A stretch of DNA of 64,000 nucleotides from Aquila chrysaetos chrysaetos (lineage: Eukaryota; Chordata; Aves; Accipitriformes; Accipitridae), in NCBI RefSeq assembly GCF_900496995.4, contig NC_044019.1, positions 434,001 through 498,000 of the forward strand. The letters run 5' to 3'. The notes beneath the pieces are model-generated. The model did not search any database. It had not been told where the DNA came from and was given only the letters and a program-made list of their open reading frames with translations. The position numbers and the translations under genes were made by a program. Below, one piece after another: positions 23,731 through 36,229 of the stretch; within the stretch, counting starts at the first letter, position 1; the number at the start of each line of letters is the position of its first letter.

Positions 23731-24129
23731 TGGTGGCTATCTAGTAAAGACTCTTGTGTGCCACGTGGCCTCATGTCTCTCCTCTGCCATGGCAGGGGAT
23801 GTGTGGGCTGTGCCGGTGCTGTGCGTGGGGCTGACTACAGCCCCGCTGACTACAGCTGGGTTAAGCCCTGCTGGTGGTGGGGAAGGACCCCCGGGAGGCC
23901 CAGTGCTGCAGACCTTGGCTCGGGAGCAGCGCAGGGGACAGGCAGAGATCATCTGGTGGTACTCCTTGTGCCGGGGCTGTTCCCACAGGAGCACATAATG
24001 CACCAAGGCCTCAGGGATGCTGTCAGCACATCCCTGGCATGGCTGGGAGGTTCTGCATCCTCCAAACCTGTCCTGACACCGCAGTTCAAGGTACAGCTCC
24101 AGTGCTGTACCCTCCCTCCCCCCCCACCT

Positions 24130-24245
24130 ACCTCTGATTAGAGCCCTCAGAACAAACCTGCTAATGCCTTTCCCAAGCTCTCGCCCCCACACTTTTGCCA
24201 TATAAATCACTATAATTAAAGTGTTTGGAAAATGCTTTGGGAGCC
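24130..24245. promoter_or_regulatory. Candidate AT-rich non-coding element
   Basis: CTGATTAGAGCC, AGAACAAACCTGCTAATGCC and CATATAAATCACTATAATTAAAGTG lie within 115 bases of otherwise GC-rich sequence. Homeodomain TAAT cores are dense here. No other annotation explains the block. Confidence 0.25.
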
Positions 24246-27125
24246 CAGACAAGCATCCCCACATGCTACACACCCAGCTCGGCAAGCTCGACTTCCTGCT
24301 GCACCCACCCTGCTGCCCCGGGCACTGCATCCCTTCCCTCCCAAAACACCCGGCAGGACAGGAGAGAGGACCGTTCCCAGGCTGTGCTCGCCCGGGGCTG
24401 CAGACCTGCCTTCAACTCAGCTCCCGGCCAAGGCTGTGCACCGAGCAGCCTCCCCCAGCAGAGAAGAGCTCGAGAGATGGGGCAGGACCTGCTGTGGGCC
24501 GCTGGCACTGCCAGCGAAGTCTGGACAAGGCAGCCCGCAAGGGGAGACAAAGATGCTGGGGCTGCTGGGGAAGTCGCCGCTGTCCACAGCTCTCTGTTAC
24601 AAGCTCAGAGAACTGGTGCTCTCCGCTGGTTGCTGGCACCTGGGTGCAGAGGAACCCGGGGAGAAAGCCCCATCGAGAGGGCATGGAGGGCACGGCACAC
24701 TCCACCCTGCGCTGGCCCTTCTGCTAATTACAGGGGAATGAGCCCCAGCGGCCCATCCGCGGCCCCTTTCTCGCTGGTGCGAAGGCAGCAGCGAGCCCTG
24801 GGGGTGTGGGCACGGCTGGCGGGAGCCACCGAGCGCTGCAGCCCGGGCAGGGAGGGCAGGGCTGCTCTGGGGACTGGCAGAGCCTGCTGGGACAGCCTAG
24901 GCACTGTGGCATGGTCACAGCTTCTCCCCACTTCGGCGCAGCTCCGCGGGGCAGGAGCAGGTCCCATCCTGCCCTGAACTGAGGCACGAGGAGCCCAAGA
25001 GGTTTTGTCCCCATCTGTTTAACTCTGAGCAGAGCAGTCCTTCAGGAGTTGGTGCGAGCCACTACCTGGGGGAGAAAAGCCATTTTTCAAGCCATGGGCA
25101 GCAACATCCATGAAACATTAATTTTTAACAGTGAGCCCCTGGAGTGAAGATCAAAGCAATTACGTGAGGAGGCAAAGGCAAAGGGAAGAAGCGGAGCGGT
25201 GGATGAGGAGATGAGAGCTGCCTGGGTGGGAGCGGCACGGGCGTGCGGTGGCTTTGCAGGAGCCCCTGGAGTGGGGCTGAGCAGGGAAGGGCTCACATGC
25301 TGCCCGGGGCACAGTGCCCCACGCAGAGCAGCTCCTGGCAGGGTGTGAACCTCTTGGGACACTGGTGTCCACACGCAGGGAGGTGGTTTTCTGGGCTCGA
25401 CGAGACTACAGTAATTGCACACGCGTCAACTTCCCTGTTGGTGGAAGAAGCACTGGCTGGGGGACAGAAGGAATCGGGGCTGGAGCTAGCCATCAGTGCC
25501 CCGCTGGGCCCTGGCATTTCCCAGGGCAGTGGGGGGCATCTGCCAGCAGGAAGGTCCCTGACCCCAGGGCAGCGTGTGGCATCCCAGGAGCCATTCACTT
25601 GCTGATCCCTGCCCACTTGTCCTCCTCTCTCATGCTGTGATCAGCTGGCACCAGCTGTGCCCTGTGCCAGGAATCTTTGAGTCACCCGGACTTTCCTGTT
25701 CTGTTCCCAAGAGCCCCGCTGCTCCCTGGGTGCCAGCACTGCTGGCCCTGCCATGGCAGCCCAGGTGCCACCCCGCAGCGAGGGCACCTTCCCACCCAGC
25801 ATCCCAGACACTGCAGCTGGTGTCGAGGGTGGGGAACCAAACACCCCAGCCTTTTCCCCTGGGTTCAGCTCCAGAAATGGGAGCGGATTCCCTTCCAGCC
25901 CTGTATGCTGACTGGCAATAGCTGGCAACACCTTCTAGGCTATCAGACGCTGTCCGAGTGGTCTGGTCCCAGGCAGATCACAGCCATCCCACTGCCTGGC
26001 CCAGACCCCTGCCCACCTACACCAGGATCATGGTGCATTGGCACTCCTGCATCCCCTTCACCTTGATGCTCCCCCTCAGCTTTCCCAGTCACCCAACAAG
26101 ACCAAGACCCACATGCGAGGGTCCGCAGGCTGTCCTTGAACAGTAGGCATCAAGGGGTATTTCGCAGGCTGACAGAGTCCGTGACCACCTGAAGGTCTGT
26201 CTTTTGCTGCCACTTTCCCTTCCCCAGCAGGACGGGTTCAGCAGCCCTGCTCTCCGTGCAGACAGAGCTCAGCCCTGCTCTCAGCTCCTGCTCAGCATGT
26301 ATTTTTCACCTTTTAATGAAAGCAACTGAACTGTCTGAAGTTGCCTCTCAACTCTTCTCTGGGGCTTGGATTGCCAAGAAATGATTGACGCATTTAATAG
26401 AGGCAGTGGGTGCAGAGGAATTTGGCAGGAGTCCAGCCTCATGATACACAAAGGACACTGCCGTTCCTGCTCAGGTTTTCTGAGCTCCTGCTCTCTTGGA
26501 ACAAGCTGTCCTGTGTGGGGATATTTCGCACTTGCTGGATAGCTCTGTGAGCTCAGGAGCAGCCCTGAGAACAGGGCAGAGTCTAAGCCATGGGGATGGT
26601 GGGGGATATCGATGCGTGTGCAAATGTTTTGGGCAGGCAGGGGTTTGCAGGGGCTGCAGGACACAGCACTAAGCACAGACTGGGGAAGACAAGCCTCTCT
26701 CAGTGCCTTCCTGTTTTTTTCACCACTGCTTTGAGATGTAAGCAATCTTGTACCCATACTGACTGTGAATGTGTATGGTGGATGCTTGCTGCATGTTTTT
26801 GCATATACATGCTCATGTGTGAACCTGCATGTGAGAGGTTTTTTTCTTACATTTCCTAGAGAGAAACCCCCCTGCCATGCACAGACTAGTTTGGGAACAG
26901 CCTGCACAGACTGCAGTCCGCATACATACCACTGCATGTGTGCTCCTAAATACAATTGCATGCACACATATGTGCTCATGTACACATGCAGATGTTCACC
27001 CTGCACCACCATGTCCTTACAGACTGAGCAGCTGGCATATGCTGTGTGACACTTGCATGCAATGCAAATGTCAGTCTGAGCTAACCCATTACTTAGCAGT
27101 AAATAATAGTCATTACTTGACTCAG

Positions 27126-27190
27126 TGTCGTGGTTTAAGCCCAGCTGGCAACAAAGCACCACAACACTCAGGCAGCCTCCCCTTAGCAAA
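27126..27190 (+). mobile_element. Fragment of an avian ERVL-type LTR (5' end)
   Basis: TGTCGTGGTTTAAGCCCAGC followed by TGGCAACAAAGCACCAC matches the start of a very common LTR in neoavian genomes ('TGTCGTGGTTTAACCCCAGC...AGCACCAC'), beginning with the expected TG. The similarity fades after about 65 bases and no second LTR, primer-binding site or retroviral frame is visible. I read it as a decayed solo-LTR fragment. The 3' boundary is not resolved. Confidence 0.55.
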
Positions 27191-27859
27191 GGAACACTTT
27201 TTGTCAACCAACTCCAAGGTTTAGGCCAGGACAGTCTGAAGGCTTTCGTTTCTCCAGCCTTCCTGGGAGGTATCAGAGAGTGACCCTTAGCCATTTCTTA
27301 AACTTAGGAGCAGAGTTAGGAACAAAGCCCCCTGTCAGTGCCTGACCACAGTAACTGACCTCGGCTTAGCTTTATCCCATTGAAAGGCACCATGAAGCCA
27401 GCGCTGATATTACTAATATCTCTCTACAGCAGAGGGAGCTCCCTTGGGTATTTTCAGAGTGGCACCCATTTCAGATATCCCTAGAGAGTTACTTCCAGGA
27501 GCAGACTAGATAATGGGTTTCTTGTGCATTCAATGTGTACATTGTTCATCCCCTGGAGCTTCCCGTCTCCCACAGATATAAAGGGCAATTTGTGAAGCTT
27601 ACACAGGCTTATTAAAATATCATTGTGAAAGGGTGACATAAGTACCTGAACAGAAAGAATAAAAAAGATTTGTCACGCTAACCAGAGACCTATAAGTCTT
27701 GTTTCCTCTTCCTTGCGTCTTCTTCCCATAGGAGTATAACAGTCATTTATTATCTCACGTAGAAAAAAAGCCTTAGCTCTTTGGAGGATGTGCTGGTTTC
27801 TTGCAGGAGAGCAAAGCCACTGTATCTGACTTGTGATCTGATGCAGGCAGGCTGGCGAA

Positions 27860-28440
27860 GTGAGCCTGCCTGGTGCTCAGATGCCTGGCACATTCTTTCA
27901 AATAATGCCAAATGAGCAGCATTATCCTGAAAGCAGTGCAGCCCGAACCTTGTTTGTGTGGCCATGGCAAGTGTGGGCTGGAATACAGCTTGGGCTATTA
28001 TCATGTAATGAACACAACAATTACTCTGTAAGGAGGGAGAAAGGGTTAGGGCCAGATAGAGCCTTAAGAATAAAGGCTTGTTTGGGAGAATTATTCACTG
28101 GATCCCTGCTGTAGGTGGACAGCAGCAGATTAGAAGGAAACATTATCTCTCATGGCAAGTTCAGAAGGACAAATGAAGCCAAACTGGCACGGGCTGAGAG
28201 TCTCAATACATTATTCTCTTTGCTCTACAAATCTGTGAGAACAAAGTGCTCAGTGTAAATGCTCACCAGGGCCTTTTTTTCCTCTGTAGGACCACAAAAG
28301 TTCAGCATGAGACGAAGGGCCACGTGTTGGCTATTAGTCCACTACAAAGAGCATTTGAGTTTAGAATTTAGAGTCTCATAAAAACATTATTGTCTGCATC
28401 CTGGGACATTTGTTTGTTAGGGCAACACGGACTGAAAAAA
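27860..28440. promoter_or_regulatory. Candidate non-coding element cluster
   Basis: Two neighbouring AT-rich blocks. The first has TTTCAAATAATGCCAAATGAG, CATTATCCTG and AACACAACAATTACTC. The second has SOX cores facing each other (CTTTG at 28218, ACAAAG at 28241), another ACAAAG at 28344, a CACGTG E-box at 28321 and ACATTATTGTC at 28384. The density of SOX-like words is the reason for listing it. Confidence 0.3.
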
Positions 28441-30252
28441 TGTGACCTTCTGCGCAGCTGTGTGCCTCACTGCTCTTGTCATCACTGGCCCACCTAAGGG
28501 GCTACCTCAGGCCAGCCCCCCTCCAGCCGGCAGACAGCCCCTGCGCCCTCACTGTCCCAGCCCTCAGCGCGAGTCCTGCTGGGCATGCACCTCCTGGCTT
28601 TTCTACCCCAGGCTCCTCTTCACCGACCTGTCTCTGTCATGGGACTGCTCTAGCTCAGCTCCACGGAGAGCCCCGAGGGGCCGTGCAGTCCCGCTGGCAC
28701 AGGCAGCTGAGCAGCCGGTGCTCTGCGCTGTGGGGAGCCAGAGTGACCGTCAGTGAGGAGCAGCACCCTGGACCAGAGGGACACCAACCACCGGAGCAGC
28801 TTGCAGGAGAGACTAAGCTTGTCCTTCCCTGGAGTCCTCCTGAAACAGGTCTGACACCTGCTTCTGGGAGAGATGCAATGGGAAGGCTGACCAGACTCGA
28901 AGTGGTCCCACCTGGCCAGGGACCCCGGTCGTCCACCATCTTTGCAGTGTTAGAAGGGACCAGGGAGGTTTGCATTGCCCTCAGCAGGCATGTAATGCCT
29001 GCAGCTTATACAGGCTTATAATCAGAGCTCCTGCTTTGGGGCTGTCCCCTGTCATCTCCAAAGGTGAAGAAGGATTTTTGCCCCAATGAACAGTTGACCT
29101 GATGTATTTTGTTGGGGCAGGAGGTTACCCAGAGGCTTTTCACACTACATGGTGTGAGGCACAGGACATGTGCAATGGAGCAGTACCCTGAAGCCTCCGT
29201 CAACATTTCTGGCTATGCTCTGCTCACATACATGTATGGTTTATATGTTCACCAGGTTTGAGGCGAAGAAGTTTACATCCAAGTGAAAATGCCAAGGACT
29301 ATAGAGGTGTTCCCCTCCTCTGCCCCAGGGGTCACGATTTTGCTCTCGGGAACACCCAGGCATCCTTCCCCTCAGCACTTCTCTGCTGTCACCAAAGCCC
29401 TGGGCAGGGGCAAACCTCCTGCTTGAGGCTGCTGTGGCTCAGCCTCCTCAGGACTGAAATTCCAAAACCCAGCTGGAGCTGCTGGACTCAGTTTTGGCTC
29501 TCTGAGTGAAATGCAGTGGATGGCAGCATGCAGGCAATCGGAACACAAGATCTGACAGTCCCTCCTGGACTTGCAGTCTGGAATCAACAAAAATATGGAC
29601 AAACATTTGCAAGTACATCTATGACACTTCTGGGTTGTAAGCTGCTTGCTGCCTTCCTGGTTTAGAATGATTTTGACAAAAAGCGTCCATGTGATTTTGA
29701 TATAGTTAAGCCCATGGCCAGGCTTTTTAAGATGCTTGGCAATCTATGGGACTGTTTTTAGATGCATTTTGTTTTGCATTTGGATTGTCTTCCAACTAAC
29801 AAGATGATCAGCTTTCGGCTTAGTAAGTACTAGGAGGAAGGTTTTAAGGACTGTCTCTCTTTTGCAGCGGAAGATGTGGGACTCAGCAGGGCCACTCCAG
29901 GCCTGCGGCTGCCATGGGATCCTGCTGGATGGTGCTGTGAGCTGCAGGCAAGCAAGCAAGCGCAATTCAGAGCAATCTGCATTTCCCCCCCGCCCCGAGA
30001 TCGGTTTGTCCTCCTAGCCTTCCAAGGCAGCCTCCATGTAGCAGCCACTGCTTCCTCCAACTGCACTATGAGAAGGAGCATGTGCTTTTAAAAGGCTAAA
30101 AAAAAGGTGGAATATATTATCTGTTCACAAAGTCAGTGTAAATATTAAAGAGCCTGCGAGGGGAAATGTCTCTGATGATGTCTTTTCAGGAGTGTGGGAG
30201 AAAAATCCATCCAAAGGCTCTATTGAGGGGAATGGCCAAAAGGCAAGCAATG

Positions 30253-30270
30253 CTTTGAACTTGTTCAAAG
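30253..30270. promoter_or_regulatory. Palindromic TCF/LEF-like pair CTTTGAAC-TT-GTTCAAAG
   Basis: A perfect inverted repeat with 8-base arms and a 2-base spacer. Each arm starts with CTTTGAA, which fits the TCF/LEF high-mobility-group consensus CTTTGWW. Confidence 0.35.
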
Positions 30271-30894
30271 CCACAGGTCAGCAGTCTTTCTGGGACTGCA
30301 ATGGGAAGCAGCTGCCCACCTCTCCTCGGAGTCAGCTAAAAGGTCACTTCAGCAAATCCACAATTTAAATAAAAGAAAGTGAATCCCAAAGAGAGCCATT
30401 TGAAAATGAAAGGCATCAAATGTGAAGATAGATGCGGTACATCTGGGTGGCAGAGGACCTGGAGAGCTCTGGCTTAGAGAGTGAGTGTCTGTGCGGCGCA
30501 GGGAGAGGACAGGTACACCGGGTGCTTCCAAGTGGTGCATCAGCAAGCGCCTGCCCTGTAGCGATGGAAAGGGAGCCTCCATCCCCCTGTCCATAGGGTG
30601 CAGAGCAGCCTGGGCCCTGGGAGACCCTCCTGCCCTGCCCCACCAGTGCACTCGGGCTGAGGAACCCCGTTCCTGCTATCACAGGCTGGTATCACAGCCA
30701 GGCTGAAAGAGGCTGAGAACTGGGAGGGAGTCATGGGTCTGGGGGACTCGTCTCCTGTGCTCCTGAGCTGTACCAGAGAAGAAGGACAGCAGATCATTAA
30801 AAACACCAAGGAGATACTTTGATTGATAAAGGCAAGCAAAACAGTCCGTGGTGTTATGTAACGCAGCTCTGTTGAAACAGTGCAGGAAAGTTGC

Positions 30895-31090
30895 CTTGTG
30901 CCAATAAATCAGGCAGCAGCCACAGAGGAGCAGATGTGAATCACACCTTGCTTCATATGCCCTGCAGTGTTTTCACTTATTGTTCCAGTTTTAAAGATTA
31001 ATGGCACTCAGAGATGAGTATTATCTACGCTTCCATTTCATACTCGTTATCAGAAGGGCTTTTTTCAGCATAATTAGAATGGATCAAATT
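30895..31090. promoter_or_regulatory. Candidate non-coding element with a POU-like site
   Basis: AT-rich block containing CACTTATTGTTCCAG, AAAGATTAATGGC, ATGAGTATTATCTACGC and TTCAGCATAATTAGAATGG. CATAATTA resembles class III/IV POU binding sites. It is bounded by GC-rich sequence from 31.1 kb. Confidence 0.3.
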
Positions 31091-32409
31091 TTCCAAGTGG
31101 CTCGGCAGACTTGCTGCTGTACCTTGGCTGCCCAGGACGCCTGGGACATCCCACTGCTGCCGCTGGGCACTCTGGACCCCGACTCCCCCCAGCGCCCTGA
31201 CCCCGCGCTGAGAGGAAAGCCAGGGCTGGGGGCACCCAACCAGGGTGGAGGGGAGCAGCCCCCCGACCTGTGCTGCTGCCTTGCTCACTCACTGCTCCAG
31301 GACACACATCCTCATCAGAGGGGCAGCAAGGCAGGTCACGGTGGTTAATGGCGAGTGGTCCCCTCTGCCCTGCCCAGCAAAGACAAGCAGCCTGGCAGCA
31401 ACAGCTCCCAGGGAAGAATGCAGCAGCCCTTCTTGCACTGGCCGCAGGTAGCCAGGTGCCCGCATCCTGTGCCCACAGTCCCAAAGCCAGGCAGCTGTGG
31501 TGGCTGCACAGAGGGCTGTGCCCTGCCTGCCCGGCTGCCTGTGTGCAGCCCCCCTCGCTGCTCCGGCTGACCCAGCGCAGGCTCCAGCGGCAGAGCTGCG
31601 AACACCAGCCACAGCAGAGCTGATGTGGGCACAGCTCTGGGCCCTGTGCCAGGACATCCCTGTGGGTCCTGGGGGATGAGAGCTGGTGGCATGTCTTGCC
31701 TTAGGTCTGAACAGGGTTTGTAGCCTTTAAACATGGAGAGAGAAAGGTCACTGCCATCTCCTCTGTCAAGCAGAGCTGCAGCTGCTGCAGCTCAGAAACA
31801 AGGGTTTCCTGACCCGGACTGCCAGGAACTCCCACATTCTGACACAGCACTCCTGCAGAGCACAGAACTGCAAGGGGCTGACAGCCTCTCTGTTTTTAAA
31901 CAGGAAGAGAAAAGCTTCTTGCTGTAGTAGGTGGACCAGGGGCAGGTGCTGGTACTCACCCAGCCTCTAGCCAGCCCAATCAGCCAAGGCAGCAGAAGCC
32001 TTAAAGCCCCTGCCATGGCAGCTGGGGTGTGGGTGGAGAGCTTTTCATTTCAGGCTGCTTAGTGTTATTCGGGTACTGGTGCCTAGGTGCTCAGTGGAAG
32101 ATTAGGGCATGGAGTATTTGATGCCTGGAGGGGCAACAGAGGCAGGTTCCTTGTCCCAGGAGCCCAGCCCGGCTGTGGGGCAGGAGGGTCAGGAGAGGGC
32201 AGAGGTGGTATGGGAGGGCTGGAGGAGGTGGTGGCTAGGGAAGGGAAGCCTGCTGGCATCTTCCACCTGGCTTATCTGGGACTGCCAGCATGTGGCTGGG
32301 GTTCATGCACACTGTGTGTGCTGTCTTGCAGGTACGCATGTGAGGGATGCAGGGGCGTGGGTTGGTGTGTGCTGTGTCTGCCTGCATGTGGAGGTGTTGG
32401 TGGTGTGTT

Positions 32410-32424
32410 GGGGGGGGGGGGGGG
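32410..32424. repeat. G15 homopolymer
   Basis: Fifteen consecutive G residues inside a GT-rich tract. Assembly length may be unreliable at such a run. Confidence 0.75.
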
Positions 32425-32519
32425 AATCGGTGGGGAGCAGCTGGGCTGTGGGGTGCTTGTCTGGGGCTGCCACTTGGCTGGAGAAGCCCAGGGAGCACAG
32501 TGCTGAGCTCCCTGCTACA

Positions 32520-32960
32520 TACGATCAAGCAGTGATCGTTTCTATCATGAAGATAAACTGGCCATTGTTGCCAAAAATAAATGTTAGTGTTCCAAATCCA
32601 CACTTCAATAGCACCAGCTCATTAGAGATGCATATCATTTGGCTCCAGTCCCACACCTTCCAGCTCGTTATAAATATGCAGTTGCTGCTGGCTCTACCCC
32701 AATCATCTCTGCAATCAGAGCTTTTAATTAGGTTAATTAAATTGTATCAAACCTCGCAGGGACGCAGTTCACTGATGCTGATGAGGCAGCCAAAACAGAC
32801 CTTAACTCTAGCTCTAATGAAGGCCCTGCTGCCTGCTGCAGCTAATGACAATGCATAATAAATTAGAGCTTCCCTAGAAAGGTGCATCAGGGCTTGTGCT
32901 TCAGTAAATGATGATCTATATGCACTAACTTACTATTTCAGTCTTTAGGCCTGCCAAGCC
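32520..32960. promoter_or_regulatory. Strongest candidate enhancer: homeodomain/POU/SOX block
   Basis: In order: inverted repeat ACGATCA-agcag-TGATCGT (32521-32539); SOX word CCATTGTTGCC (32562-32572); ATTAGAGATGCATATCATT (32621-32639), an octamer-like site; TTAATTAGGTTAATTAA (32724-32740), two LIM-homeodomain type sites; GCTAATGACAATGCATAATAAATTAG at about 32841-32866, whose GCATAATAAAT fits the bipartite Brn/POU-III consensus. The block is bounded by GC-rich low-complexity sequence on the left and has no coding potential. It looks like a deeply conserved developmental enhancer; an alignment is needed to show it. Confidence 0.45.
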
Positions 32961-33494
32961 AGGGACATCCTGGGAATATGTTCTCACTAAATAATAGGCT
33001 CCTACCTGCTCAAAGCAATGCTGCTCACCTTGGTTCTCTCAAGGCACCAAAAGCTTCGGGTATATAACTGTAGAGATGGCAAAGCAAATATTTGCTGCTT
33101 TCACCTTGCACAGCCCTGGGTCTGCTCTGATGCCTGGCTTCTCCCAACAGCAGTAGCAGCAGGTATTTATTTATTTGAAACCCTCTGTACTGGAATTTGG
33201 GCAGGAACATTCTGTTTGGAGGGAAATGGGGGGCTGTGTCCAACTGTGCAGCAGCAGGAATGGGGGCAATACCCTGTGCCCAGGCTGTTCCTGGCTGTTA
33301 GCAGCCCCTGTGCTGCTCCCAGCCAGGTGGGGAAAGGTTGGGGTGGCCAAGGAGCCTGTGGAAAAGACAGGTTTAGGGCGACCATGTTGAGCAGCAATTA
33401 GTCATTCCTGATTTACATCCTGCTCTTTCAACTCCCTGCTGTGAAGCTGCTCGGGCTTGAGTGAAGGAACTCCACCACCCTTTTCTCCTTGGTG

Positions 33495-33524
33495 CCCTTG
33501 GGCAAGTCACCTTAGCTGAACCTC
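33495..33524 (+). repeat. MIR-like core fragment
   Basis: CCCTTGGGCAAGTCACCTTA followed by GCTGAACCTC matches the MIR core 'ACCTTGGGCAAGTCACTTAACCTC'. It is a short, decayed copy. Confidence 0.5.
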
Positions 33525-34029
33525 GCTGTAGGGACAGCAGGGTCTTAATGACAGTCAGAGCCAGGGCAGCCGGTCCTGCCAGCTGGAGACACATGCGATC
33601 CCACGCCCAGACCACCATCCTGCTGGTGACCCCGGGACAGCAGCATCTGGACGGCGAGTGGGAGCTGCTGGGACTCTGGGCTGTCTGACTGCTGGGCTCA
33701 CGGTGAGTGGACTCATAACACGCAGTACAGCACCTAAGGGCACGGGTGGTAGGATGGGTGGGATCAAAGCCTCCCTGCTCTGCTCTGCTGAAAGAAACAG
33801 TGGGGAGGGCTCTGGGGTTTCCGAATGTCCCTCTGGCTGCTGCAGCACCAAGCTGCTGGTGCAGACCTGGCAGTTGCTGCCCATGGGGGGCTCGGGTGCC
33901 TCCCGCGGCATGCTGGCTTCTGTTGCTGTGCCCCAGGGACAGGGCGAGAGATCCCACTGTGCTGGTCTCCAGTCTGGTTCAGGTTTGGAAAATGGGGCCT
34001 ACAGGAAACCACCAGTGAAGCCTAAGGGC

Positions 34030-34330
34030 TGGTGATGGTTCTCCTGCTAGTAATATATTGTTGCAGTTGCCTAGAGATAATCCTGCGAGCGTTTTAATGT
34101 AGCTTACTATTAACTTTTATAGACAGTCATTATCAATTGAGTTCTTCAGCTTGAACAAGGAATTACATGAAATTATTATATGGCACAATATTATTCTGAG
34201 TCACCTGAAACCTGAGCTGTGAATCTGTGGGGTATTTTGATATCTGTATCTTGCAAGCTGCAGGGAATCTCCTTGCTAAAGAACCTGTTGGTTCAGCCTT
34301 TGATACTATAATTACCACAAGCAGAAAATA
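34030..34330. promoter_or_regulatory. Candidate non-coding element with RFX-like and homeodomain words
   Basis: Contains GTTGCCTAGAGAT (34066-34078, RFX-like), ATGTAGCTTACTATTAAC, GTCATTATCAATTGAG, GAACAAGGAATTACATGAAATTATTATATGG-type AT-rich words, and ACTATAATTACC near the right end. There is no coding potential or known repeat. Confidence 0.3.
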
Positions 34331-36229
34331 TCTGTGGGCTGTTTCTCTCTGTCCTTCCCCACAGGGGCCCAGCTAGAGGATGGCAGATCCCACCAATGTC
34401 TTGCTTCAAATCTCACACTGCGGTCGAATGGGCTGGGTGTTTTGTTCAGTTACAAGGTATTGATTCTTCCCAGACCCGTGCAAGAAACATTTCAGTGCTT
34501 TAGGATGAGGAAACTAAGCTGAGGGCTTTGGGAGCCAAACCAAGAGCAAGGTCTGACAGATGAACTGAAGGGAAGGGTTCGGCCCCTTGTGATGTGCCCT
34601 GGGGGGAACTGTTGGGTCCGGTGACTGACCCACAGGGACACCGCCCTGCACCAGAACCGTTTACAGCCGTATCCTATAACCCTAGATGCAAACAATGTTC
34701 TTTCTTAAGTACCTCTTAGAGATAGAGGCTTTTCCAGAACCTCCTGGCAAACATCATTTCCAGCCCAAATTTGTCCCTGGGCAGTTCATACACAGTTGTG
34801 TCTCTGCCAGTGCTTTTTCTCTGCCATAAGTTTGTTCATGCCATTGCTGTCTGTAATCTTTTTAAGGCAGTTGTACAGCCTTTATCTTGCTAGGCTGAAG
34901 GAGCCAAGACCTAGTCCTGTTTGTAAGACTCTCAACTCTCTTCTGCAGCTTAGAGGCTCTTTCATCTGTTCCATTGTCAACTAATCTTTCTTGAATCTTG
35001 GTGACCTGCACATGGTGTTCCAGATAAATTCTCACATGACAGTCCTGTAAGATGATACTTCCAGTATTGCCTCCCTGATATATTGGCTTTTTTCGTTTGG
35101 CAGCCTGAAGTCATTCTGTGATTGCACCCACAAATTTTGCGTTTTGTTTTTTTTTTTTTTAAATGTGGAATTAGCATTAACAAGGATTTGTGCAAGTGCA
35201 CGCAGATAGCTGCCATATGAATAAGCACCCAGCTTCTCTATTAAAGGTTAATTGTGAAGCTGAGGGGAGAATCCAATGCTCTCCATAAACCCCTCCTTGT
35301 CCCTGTTTATTGCCACAAATCGTCAATTGTTTTGGAGTGTGATGTTGGATGTGGGAAGCTGTTTTCAGATAGCTCCTGTCCAGTTTATTTCAAGATGTGA
35401 AATGGGACTGGGCATCTTCCTGAGAAATGGCCAAACAGAACCTGGGCACCATTTTTGCTCCCCACACTTTCAAAAATGCACAGGCTTGTCTGCCAAGGAA
35501 AATCAAAATGATTCTCCCTTCCAGCAGGCAGCCCATTTCCCATTCATCTGCACTGTAGGGAGCTGGGTCTTGGTACCAAAAGATAGTATTTAACCTGTGA
35601 TGGCATTTTCAGCATTAACTGCCTGAATGTTTCTCTGGACACTGAACCACGAAATGCAACAACGATGTTGGTCAGATGATAGATAGATAAAAGAACTTTG
35701 GTTTTGCTCTTTGAGATGGTGCAGGTTTTTTGCTGGTAGCCGTTGGGAGCTCTGCAGGGCAGTAGGTGTGAGTCAGCCCTGTCTGCTAAGGTGGAAGTTC
35801 AATGATCAGCACCCACCAAATCCTTGATTGTTGCAGGCAGGAGGAGGTGAAACGTGTTTGTGCACGACAGCTGGCACCTCCTTTCAGTCTGTTGTGGCCA
35901 CAAGATGATAAACCACTCCACGGCCGACTGGATTCGTGGTCAGGGTCCAGCAAGAACTCTGCTTGATGTAACACCATGGACATAGCGGTGCTCTGGTTTC
36001 CTTTTGTTAAGAAAGACCTTCATGGTTTCCCATGCAAAAGTAACTCAGAACGGGCACTGCTTTTGCTCTTCATATCCTGTGCAGCAAACATGAAACTGTC
36101 GTGTCTTCACTGAAAGCTTGCAGCTCTGGCATGCCAGTGGACAGATGAGAACTGCCACCAGAAGAATAAGCGGTATGGTACTCAACCTATAATTTTCCTT
36201 GGTGAGAGCACTGACTGCTCAAAGCCTTG

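Larger units (their letters stand above)
14700..31700. other. GC-richer intergenic stretch, putative regulatory landscape
   Basis: No conserved protein domain is readable on either strand. Open frames of 362 codons (+, 20362-21450) and 337 codons (-, 26281-27294) occur but look compositional. Between GC-rich tracts lie compact AT-rich blocks with clustered homeodomain, POU, SOX, RFX and TCF/LEF-like words, listed separately. Two repeats can be named: a MIR-like relic at 22081-22125 and an LTR start at 27126-27190. Confidence 0.5.

Noticed and set aside
34470-34550. GATGAGGAAACTAAGCTGAGG, reminiscent of an antisense MIR
   Set aside because: Only about 20 bases match and the next MIR words are absent, so it is not listed as a repeat.
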